Assembly (NCBI GenBank): GCA_014360745.1 | Contig: JACIWY010000298.1 | Coordinates: 1-5,046, forward strand | Source of the DNA: Chloroflexota bacterium | GTDB taxonomy: Bacteria > Chloroflexota > Anaerolineae > UBA1429 | DNA length: 5,046 nucleotides | Direction: 5' to 3' | Part shown: one piece after another, positions 1 through 5,046 of the stretch | How the letters are laid out: each line of letters opens with the position of its first letter | Numbering within the stretch: position 1 is the stretch's first letter | Translations under genes and position numbers: made by a program | Notes under the pieces: generated by a model | What the model saw: only the letters and a program-made list of their open reading frames with translations | Told to the model about the DNA's origin: nothing | Databases searched by the model: none

Positions 1-682
1 GCGAGCCGGTGCGCGCCGTGCTCTTCCAGTGAATGTGGCGCGGCTGATCGCCCGGCACGTAATCGCGCACCGCCGCGAAGCGCAGCGGATCTTCCAAGAG
101 GGGCAGAGAGGCCAGCCATTCGCCCAAGGGCCTCGAAGGGGGCAACCCTAGCGCGCCGAGGTCGACGATGGGCGGATAGACGATCACCCGCTGCACCGTT
201 TCGTCGGTGCGTTCGCGCCGTCTCATGCCAAAAATATCCCCGGTGACCAATTCCGCCGGGCCCAAGCGATAGATCCCTCGGCGCTCCCCGCGCAATCGGT
301 GGCGGCGCGTCACCCGTTCATACCAGCGCAACGACACCGAAGTGATCAGCCATCCCTCGCGGCCTGCACCACGGCGAAGCACCTTTCCGCCAAGCAAGGC
401 CAAGCCATCGGGGAAGGAATCGCGCACCAACAACCAGGCCAGTGGCAGCGGCTTGGCGTTGGTGATGGTCAGTTCTAGAATGGTCTCTTCGTGAAAGGCC
501 AAGCGCGGGCTTGTGACCCGTCGCGTGTAGCTTACCCCGCTCAAGCCATAACGTTCCCACAGCGCCGAGGCGCCTCCGGCCACGGCGAGGATCAACACAA
601 ACACCGTGAGCAGGCCGGTCCGCGTCCAGACGCTGAGCATAAAGAGCACGCATAGCGCGGCCCACCAGGCCTGACCTCTCAC
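1..682 (-). CDS. DUF58 membrane-anchored protein, 3' end outside window
   Basis: The N-terminal 227 residues of a DUF58 protein, the usual partner of MoxR ATPases; the frame runs without a stop off the left edge. It starts at a GTG overlapping the MoxR stop codon. Residues about 5-19 and 23-41 are two hydrophobic segments (WWAALCVLFMLSVW, then a stretch rich in L, V, F and A), predicting a membrane hairpin near the N-terminus. Residues 50-155 look like a beta-rich region (LELTITNAKPLPLAWLLV; RGIYRLGP at 135-142 and GDIFG at 148-152). The DUF58 signature follows at 199-226: PLRFAAVRDYVPGD, then HIHWKSTARTG, a close match to the common RDYVPGDPLR-IHWKATAR-G pattern. The missing part would hold the rest of the domain, often von Willebrand A-like. 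Its function is not well established; the MoxR pairing suggests an envelope-associated complex. No frameshift is seen in the visible part. Confidence 0.92.
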   Translation of the reverse strand, partial: MRGQAWWAALCVLFMLSVWTRTGLLTVFVLILAVAGGASALWERYGLSGVSYTRRVTSPRLAFHEETILELTITNAKPLPLAWLLVRDSFPDGLALLGGKVLRRGAGREGWLITSVSLRWYERVTRRHRLRGERRGIYRLGPAELVTGDIFGMRRRERTDETVQRVIVYPPIVDLGALGLPPSRPLGEWLASLPLLEDPLRFAAVRDYVPGDQPRHIHWKSTARTGS

Positions 683-1713
683 GGCACAGCCTTCTCCGAC
701 CACGACTCTTCGACCGGCACCGGCACTTGGGCGACGATCTTGCGCAGAATTTCGGCCGCATCGACGCCATGGAGCCGTTGCCGCGTCACCGGGATCAGGC
801 GATGGGCCCAGGTCGGCTCTACAAGGCGTTGTACGTCATCGGGCAGCACATAACCTCGGCCTTGTAACGCGGCCAGTGCCTGGGCCGTTTGATAGAGCGC
901 CAGCGTGGCCCGCGGGCTGACGCCCAGGGCCAGGTCCTCATGATGCCGCGTGGCCTCGGCCAAGCTCAACAAATAGCTCGCCACGGCCTCGCCGACAAAC
1001 ACCCTACGCGCCAACGCGACATTGGCCAGAACGCTGGCCCCGTCGGCTACAGGTTCCAATCGCAGGAGCGGATCATCCCTTGTCGCCGCCGATCCAAAGC
1101 GCCTCAGGATCTCCCGCTCCGTCTCGCGGTCTGGGTAGCCTAGGCTCACCCGCATCAAAAAACGGTCGAGTTGCGCTTCGGGCAAGGGGAAGGTGCCCTC
1201 CAACTCCACCGGATTCTGCGTCGCTAACACCAAAAAGGGGCGTTCCAGAAGCCGCGAGATGCCATCCACCGTTACCTGGCGCTCCTGCATAGCTTCCAAC
1301 AAGGCGCTCTGGGTGCGCGGGCTGGCGCGGTTGATCTCATCGGCCAGCACGACCTGGGCGAACACTGGGCCCGGCCGAAAGACGAACTCGCCCGTCCGCG
1401 AATCCCAGACGCTCACGCCGGTGACGTCGGTGGGCAATAGATCGGGCGTGAACTGGATGCGCCGGAAGGTACAGTCAAGGCTGCGGGCCAATGCCTTGGC
1501 CAGCGTTGTCTTGCCGATCCCGGGCACATCTTCGATAAGCACATGGCCCTCACAAAGCAGGGCCACGAGCAATAATTGGACGACATCCTCTTTGCCTACG
1601 ATGACCTGGGCGATATTGGCTTGGATGCGCATGGCCCAGGTGTGCAGGGCCTGAAGATCGGCCTCGGCGGGCGCGAGGCCAGGCCCTTGTTGGGCATGAA
1701 CCGCGTTCGTCAC
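679..1713 (-). CDS. MoxR family AAA+ ATPase
   Basis: A 344-residue cytoplasmic ATPase of the MoxR branch of AAA+ proteins, thought to act as a chaperone in maturing or activating partner proteins. Visible motifs: Walker A EDVPGIGKTT at 61-70 (Lys68), the MoxR stretch FTPDLLPTDVTG at 88-99, Walker B VVLADEINRA at 121-130 (Asp125, Glu126), sensor 1 ATQNP at 164-168, an arginine-finger region EAQLDRF at 179-185, and sensor 2 GVSPR at 264-268. The C-terminal helical lid ends near 330. Length is normal for the family (about 310-350). The start is GTG, chosen for its Shine-Dalgarno site. The stop TGA overlaps the DUF58 start by 4 bases (GTGA), which suggests translational coupling. The MoxR-DUF58 pair is a widespread operon, often followed by transglutaminase-like or von Willebrand A domain genes, which would lie left of the window. 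Family assignment is firm; the partner protein or process is unknown. Confidence 0.95.
   Translation of the reverse strand: MTNAVHAQQGPGLAPAEADLQALHTWAMRIQANIAQVIVGKEDVVQLLLVALLCEGHVLIEDVPGIGKTTLAKALARSLDCTFRRIQFTPDLLPTDVTGVSVWDSRTGEFVFRPGPVFAQVVLADEINRASPRTQSALLEAMQERQVTVDGISRLLERPFLVLATQNPVELEGTFPLPEAQLDRFLMRVSLGYPDRETEREILRRFGSAATRDDPLLRLEPVADGASVLANVALARRVFVGEAVASYLLSLAEATRHHEDLALGVSPRATLALYQTAQALAALQGRGYVLPDDVQRLVEPTWAHRLIPVTRQRLHGVDAAEILRKIVAQVPVPVEESWSEKAVP
690..697 (-). promoter_or_regulatory. Shine-Dalgarno-like site of the DUF58 gene
   Basis: GGAGAAGG lies 7 bases before the GTG at 682-680, inside the last codons of the MoxR gene. Together with the GTGA overlap it supports this start and coupled translation. 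Confidence 0.55.
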
Positions 1714-1719
1714 AGTATT

Positions 1720-1724
1720 CTCCT
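1720..1724 (-). promoter_or_regulatory. Shine-Dalgarno site of the MoxR gene
   Basis: AGGAG lies 6 bases before the GTG at 1713-1711, which supports this GTG start. The next in-frame Met is at residue 28, close to the AAA+ domain and without a comparable site. Confidence 0.75.
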
Positions 1725-1747
1725 ATCTTTAAGCATACAACCCCGAG

Positions 1748-2818
1748 CTAACCCTCTGTGCCGAGCAATCTGCGTCTTGCGGCCCGTTCTTGGCTCCAGG
1801 CGCGAGGGTCTGCCGGCGGCGCTTCGACCTCGCTTGCGGGGCGTCGCTCTAGCCGCAACGCTTTGGCGGTGCAGGCCAGTGTGCATTGGCCGCAGCCCAC
1901 GCAACGCCGCCGATCAACCGCGACGACATCCTCCGCCAGCGACAACGCCCCGAACGGGCAGCGTGCCAGACATTCTCCACAACCCAGGCAACGCTCTACA
2001 TCCACCACGGCATGAAAAGCAGCGCGGGCGATCGCCGCCGGCTCGTCGAATTCGGCCACCCGACGCAACACCCCGCAACAGCAGGTGCAGCAGTTGCAGA
2101 TGTAAAAGGTGCCCCGTCGATAATTCCCGACGGTGTGCACAAGGCCCGCGGCCTCGGCCTCGAACAAGATCTGGAGCGCCTCCTCTTTGGTGAGCACTCG
2201 ATCCACCTCGCTGCCGTCAAACGCACCACTGAGCGGGGCAAAAACCAGGCAGCTTTCCAATGGTCGGTCGCACCCTTTGCCCACCAATCGCTGCTGGAGG
2301 CGGCAGATGCAATCGCGCACCGCCCACGACCTGGCCCCTTCGATCAGCGCCGTGGCCCGTTCGTAGGGCAATACCTCTACCTCCGCCGGGATCGCCTCGC
2401 CCACCGGGATGACGCGATGCACCGCCGGGCCGGCGGCGACAAAGCGGCCGCCACTTTCCTGAAAGTATTGTTCCACCAACGCCGCCAGCTCGGCATCCAT
2501 GCGCGGCAATTGCATCTCGTAAAAGCCCACCACAAAGGGCATCAGCGCATAGAGCGACTCGCCCCGCGCCCGCCGCGCCATGATGAGCCCTTTGTGTACC
2601 ATGCTTTCTAATATCTCGGCGGCTGTTTCTGCGCTCACCCCGGCCCGACCAGCGATCTCGGTGACATGCTCAAAGACGTCGCTCATCGCGGCCGCCAGAG
2701 CCGCCTCTTGGGCGGCAAAGAGCTTGGCCAACAAGCGCAGCTCCACGCCGCTTTCGGTGGCCGGAAAGCCGTTGGGCAGGGCATCGAGTCGTTCGGCCAA
2801 TGCGCGATATGGGTCCAT
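1748..2818 (-). CDS. Winged-helix, cysteine-rich 4Fe-4S dicluster protein
   Basis: A 356-residue soluble iron-sulfur protein of unknown role, probably electron transfer or redox sensing. Residues about 25-100 look like a winged helix-turn-helix: helix-rich, with EIAGRAGVSAETAAEILESM then a KGLI wing. A middle region (130-250) has two cysteine patterns: C170-x-C172-x10-C183-x6-C190, and CNCCTCCCG with Cys 241, 243, 244, 246, 247 and 248. The C-terminus has two ferredoxin motifs, C277-x2-C-x2-C-x3-CP and C306-x2-C-x2-C-x3-CT, each able to bind a 4Fe-4S cluster. All 18 cysteines of the protein lie in these motifs. I recognise the pattern from proteins annotated simply as 4Fe-4S ferredoxins in anaerobic bacteria and Chloroflexota. 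No signal peptide or membrane segment is seen. The tail after 325 is charged and low in complexity. The gene sits 39 bases after dgoD and 34 bases before the MoxR gene, so co-transcription is likely, but a link to sugar metabolism is unproven. Confidence 0.88.
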   Translation of the reverse strand: MDPYRALAERLDALPNGFPATESGVELRLLAKLFAAQEAALAAAMSDVFEHVTEIAGRAGVSAETAAEILESMVHKGLIMARRARGESLYALMPFVVGFYEMQLPRMDAELAALVEQYFQESGGRFVAAGPAVHRVIPVGEAIPAEVEVLPYERATALIEGARSWAVRDCICRLQQRLVGKGCDRPLESCLVFAPLSGAFDGSEVDRVLTKEEALQILFEAEAAGLVHTVGNYRRGTFYICNCCTCCCGVLRRVAEFDEPAAIARAAFHAVVDVERCLGCGECLARCPFGALSLAEDVVAVDRRRCVGCGQCTLACTAKALRLERRPASEVEAPPADPRAWSQERAARRRLLGTEG

Positions 2819-2827
2819 CGTTGGTCA

Positions 2828-2832
2828 TCCTT
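2828..2832 (-). promoter_or_regulatory. Shine-Dalgarno site of the 4Fe-4S gene
   Basis: AAGGA lies 9 bases before the ATG at 2818-2816, in the 39-base gap after dgoD. Another ATG falls just inside this region but opens a different frame that does not match the protein family. Confidence 0.65.
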
Positions 2833-2857
2833 ATTGGCATCAAGCCTTCACTTGCGG

Positions 2858-3979
2858 TTACCAGTCGATTGCCGTCCCGTCGTCTGGATGGTATCGTTCT
2901 GGGTTGCGCCAATCGTGGGGCACCTTGTCCTTCATCGCCTCATCGTCCAGCTCGATCCCCAGCCCCGGCTTCTCCGGCAGGGGGATATAGCCATCCACCA
3001 TGCGGAAAGGCTCCTTCAGATATCCCTCGCCCAGAGAGGCATGTTCCTGGATGAGAAAGTTGGGGATGGCGGCATCGAGTTGAATGCAAGCCGCCAGCGC
3101 GATCGGGCCCAGCGGACAGTGCGGCGCGATGGCGGCATAGTAGGCTTCGGCCATGCCGGCGATGAGCCGCCCCTCAAAGATGCCCCCGGCGTGAGCGATG
3201 TCCGGCTGCAAGATCGAGGCCGCGCCCGTCTCGAGCACCCGTCGAAAGCCCCATTTGGTGAACAGCCTCTCGCCGGTGGCAATGGGCAGGTGCGTCTTTT
3301 TCGCCAGATCGGCCAGCACATCCTCGTTCTGACATTGCACCGGTTCCTCGATGAACATCGGCTGATAGGGCTCCAATGCTTTGATCAACAGAGCCGACGT
3401 TTGCGGAGGAACGGCGCCATGAAAATCGATAGCAATGTCGATATCCTTGCCCACCGCCTCGCGCATGGCGGCGAATTGCTCCACGACGCGATCGACAAAG
3501 CCAGGCGTTTCGACGATACGCGCCGGTCGACCACCGGCAGGGCCGGTCTTCATAGCTGTGAACCCCTGGGCCACCAGCGCCTTGGCGTTGGCCACCGCTT
3601 CCTCGATCGTGCGGCCTCCGCAGCCCCGATAGATGCGGATACGGTCGCGCAGCGGGCCGCCCAGCAGCTTGTACACGGGCACGCCCAGGGCCTTGCCGGT
3701 CAGATCCCACAAGGCGTGTTCCACGCCCGAAAGAGCGCTGGTCAAAATGGGGCCGCCTCGATAAAAGGCATGTTTGTACATCGCCTGCCAATGGTGCACC
3801 ACCCGCGTGGGGTCTTTGCCCAACAGATAGGGCTCCAACTCGGCCACGGCCTGGGCTACAGTGAGCGCCCGACCCTCCAAAATCGGCTCGCCCAGGCCTA
3901 TCAACCCCTCATCGGTGTGCATCTTTAAAAAGAGCCAGCGCGGTTTGACGAGCATCGTTTCGAGCTTGGTGATTTTCAT
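2858..3979 (-). CDS. dgoD: D-galactonate dehydratase (enolase superfamily)
   Basis: Likely dehydrates D-galactonate to 2-dehydro-3-deoxy-D-galactonate in the cytoplasm, using Mg2+. The protein has 373 residues (E. coli DgoD 382). Residues 1-110 form the enolase N-terminal capping domain (MKIT start, GLGEP at 29-33, FYRGGP at 72-77), followed by the barrel. Metal ligands of the mandelate racemase group are in place: Asp185, Glu211 (in FIEEP) and Glu237 (in GER). So are the catalytic histidines His187 (in DFHG) and His287 (in APHCPLGP), Asp260 (in QPD) and Glu312. These sit two residues after the E. coli positions I recall, owing to a 2-residue longer loop around 145-160. The C-terminus (PGLGIELD, HDWRNP, final DW) is typical of DgoD. 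It lies downstream of the GH4 gene and 39 bases before the ferredoxin gene. The fold and dehydratase chemistry are near certain; the exact sugar acid (galactonate or a related aldonate) is inferred from resemblance and context. Confidence 0.9.
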   Translation of the reverse strand: MKITKLETMLVKPRWLFLKMHTDEGLIGLGEPILEGRALTVAQAVAELEPYLLGKDPTRVVHHWQAMYKHAFYRGGPILTSALSGVEHALWDLTGKALGVPVYKLLGGPLRDRIRIYRGCGGRTIEEAVANAKALVAQGFTAMKTGPAGGRPARIVETPGFVDRVVEQFAAMREAVGKDIDIAIDFHGAVPPQTSALLIKALEPYQPMFIEEPVQCQNEDVLADLAKKTHLPIATGERLFTKWGFRRVLETGAASILQPDIAHAGGIFEGRLIAGMAEAYYAAIAPHCPLGPIALAACIQLDAAIPNFLIQEHASLGEGYLKEPFRMVDGYIPLPEKPGLGIELDDEAMKDKVPHDWRNPERYHPDDGTAIDW

Positions 3980-3983
3980 GCTT

Positions 3984-3989
3984 CTCCTT
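3984..3989 (-). promoter_or_regulatory. Shine-Dalgarno site of dgoD
   Basis: AAGGAG lies 4 bases before the ATG at 3979-3977. It decides the start: the frame also stays open upstream to an ATG at 4072, which would add 31 residues unlike the family and overlap the GH4 stop codon. The family N-terminus (MKIT) begins exactly at 3979. Confidence 0.85.
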
Positions 3990-4015
3990 TTTGGTGTTAT
4001 ATGTAGATTGATTAC

Positions 4016-4036
4016 CGGGCACTCTGAAAATGCCCG
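4016..4036 (-). other. Intergenic hairpin between GH4 gene and dgoD
   Basis: A perfect 6-bp inverted repeat (CGGGCA / TGCCCG) with a 9-base loop lies in the 77-base gap, about 20 bases after the GH4 stop codon and about 36 bases before the dgoD start. On the transcribed strand it is followed by GTAATCAATC and not by a U-run, so it does not look like an intrinsic terminator. It could be an mRNA processing or stabilising stem that separates expression of the two genes, or chance in GC-rich DNA. Seen: the repeat. Inferred: any role. Confidence 0.35.
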
Positions 4037-4056
4037 AAGCTTTTGCTCGGCGGTTC

Positions 4057-5046
4057 TTATATCGTGATCCATTCCGCGTCGGCGGCGAACATGCGCGTGA
4101 CCATCTCGCGGATTTGCTCCAGCGATAGCAGCGATGCCGTTAAAGGGTCGAGCTGCACAGCGCGGTAGATCGACTCACGATCCCGCTCGATCAACCCCTT
4201 GACCGCCAACTCTTGCACGGCCAGGTTGCTGCGGTTCAGCGCGGCCAGCGCCGGCGGTAGGTCGCCCACGTGGCAAGGGTGCAGGCCGCAGCGATCGACG
4301 ACAATGGGCACCTCGACCACGGCGTTGGGCAGCAGGTTGGTGATCAAAGAGGTGTTGGGCACGTTGCCGTTGAACAGATAGGGTTGGTTGGTTTCATGGG
4401 CGTTAAGGATGAAGGAGCAGAACTCGTGCGAACGCTCCAGCGGCACCGGTTCGTCGCTCATCGCGAGCCGGCGCAACTCCTCATCCTGCTGGCGGCGCCG
4501 CTCTTCAAAGGCTGCCCAACGTTTCTGCGGGTCGCGGCGGGTCGGGTCCTCGGCGGGGACGCCCCACATTTTGGGGCTGGTGTGGCGCTCGATCAACTCG
4601 GGCGTGCGGCGAAAGTAGGGCACGTACTCGGACATATGGATCGACGACTCGGAGACAAAGGCGCCAAAGTATTTGAGCACCTCGAATTTGACGATATCCC
4701 GCTCGTAGATCTCGGGCTTTTTCATCGCCTCCCAGATCAAGGGGTAGGCGTCTTGGCCCTTCCAGCGATACTCGAGGAACCAGGCCATATGGTTGATCCC
4801 TGCCGCCCAGTAGGAGATCTCTGCAAAGGGCGCGCCGATATAGTCGGCCAGGGTGCGCGCCGTGCCCTGCACCGAGTGACATAGGCCGACATAGCGGATT
4901 TTGGTCGTGCGCGTCACCGCCCACGAGATCATGACCATAGGATTGGTGTAGTTGAGCATTAACGCATCGGGGCAGACCTGCTCCATGGTTTTGGCCATCT
5001 CAATCACGGCCGGGCCGTTGCGCAAGAAATAGAACACACCTCCGGG
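4057..5046 (-). CDS. melA: GH4 alpha-galactosidase (MelA-like), 5' end outside window
   Basis: Probable NAD- and Mn-dependent glycoside hydrolase of family 4, releasing galactose from alpha-galactosides such as melibiose in the cytoplasm. The frame is open to the window edge, so 329 residues are visible. The N-terminal Rossmann NAD-binding part (roughly 100-140 residues, judged from usual GH4 lengths) is missing. Numbering from the first visible codon, NYTNP is at 32-36, CHSVQG at 56-61 with the likely metal-binding Cys56, and GINH at 83-86 with the likely metal-binding His86. SESSIHMSEY is at 132-141, and the C-terminal part with VEVP and LAALNR closely resembles E. coli MelA as I remember it. 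In GH4 the CHS form of the cysteine motif goes with alpha-galactosidases, as opposed to CHE (alpha-glucosidases) or CN-P (6-phospho-glucosidases). The GTG at 5037 is not the start, because the residues before it continue the conserved GG-F-LR motif. The gene ends in TAA, 77 bases before dgoD. A related GH4 specificity such as alpha-galacturonidase cannot be fully excluded. Confidence 0.88.
   Translation of the reverse strand, partial: PGGVFYFLRNGPAVIEMAKTMEQVCPDALMLNYTNPMVMISWAVTRTTKIRYVGLCHSVQGTARTLADYIGAPFAEISYWAAGINHMAWFLEYRWKGQDAYPLIWEAMKKPEIYERDIVKFEVLKYFGAFVSESSIHMSEYVPYFRRTPELIERHTSPKMWGVPAEDPTRRDPQKRWAAFEERRRQQDEELRRLAMSDEPVPLERSHEFCSFILNAHETNQPYLFNGNVPNTSLITNLLPNAVVEVPIVVDRCGLHPCHVGDLPPALAALNRSNLAVQELAVKGLIERDRESIYRAVQLDPLTASLLSLEQIREMVTRMFAADAEWITI

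Noticed and set aside
318..770. A 150-codon minus-strand frame overlapping the moxR 3' end
   Set aside because: It is out of frame with both moxR and DUF58. The real DUF58 frame in the same place carries hydrophobic segments and the DUF58 signature.
1886..2611. A 241-codon plus-strand open frame
   Set aside because: It lies entirely antisense to the ferredoxin gene, shows no family motif and has an Arg/His-rich shadow composition.
2666..3928. A 420-codon plus-strand open frame, longer than the dgoD gene it opposes
   Set aside because: It is antisense to dgoD and the start of the ferredoxin gene, both firmly identified by motifs. The translation is rich in His, Arg and Gln with no recognisable domain, as expected for a shadow frame in GC-rich DNA.
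3990..4015. Possible promoter for dgoD (an AT-rich TATAAC-like -10 on the minus strand)
   Set aside because: No convincing -35 hexamer is seen about 17 bases upstream, so the AT-rich patch alone does not support a promoter call.
3980..4072. 31-residue N-terminal extension of dgoD from an ATG at 4072
   Set aside because: It would overlap the GH4 stop codon and has no resemblance to the family. The ATG at 3979 has a strong Shine-Dalgarno site and gives the typical MKIT start.

Overview
The window holds five protein-coding genes, all on the minus strand, packed head to tail with gaps of 77, 39 and 34 bases and one 4-base overlap. In transcription order (right to left) they are: a glycoside hydrolase family 4 enzyme of the alpha-galactosidase (MelA) type, cut by the right edge; a D-galactonate dehydratase (DgoD) of the enolase superfamily; a cysteine-rich 4Fe-4S protein with an N-terminal winged-helix-like region; a MoxR-type AAA+ ATPase; and a DUF58 membrane-anchored protein, cut by the left edge. 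I found no RNA gene, mobile element, CRISPR array or plus-strand gene, and no stretch of 300 bases without a gene.

The first two genes form a plausible galactoside-use module. The GH4 enzyme would release galactose from alpha-galactosides. DgoD would act after oxidation of galactose to galactonate, giving 2-dehydro-3-deoxy-galactonate (a De Ley-Doudoroff type route). The galactose dehydrogenase, KDGal kinase and aldolase that this route needs are not in the window. The last two genes are the classic MoxR-DUF58 pair, usually linked to chaperone-like or cell-envelope functions, and they are probably translationally coupled. The iron-sulfur protein between them belongs to a family I recognise by its cysteine patterns but whose role is not established. 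The gene spacing would allow one transcript for all five, but nothing seen links the sugar genes functionally to the MoxR pair.

The organism is a GC-rich bacterium with frequent GTG starts and clear Shine-Dalgarno sites. The combination of GH4, DgoD, the CNCC-type ferredoxin and MoxR-DUF58 reminds me of Chloroflexota (Anaerolineae-like), but this is a low-confidence inference from family distribution and not something the sequence proves. The region mostly looks like ordinary metabolic and housekeeping content. The iron-sulfur protein is the item most worth a second look.
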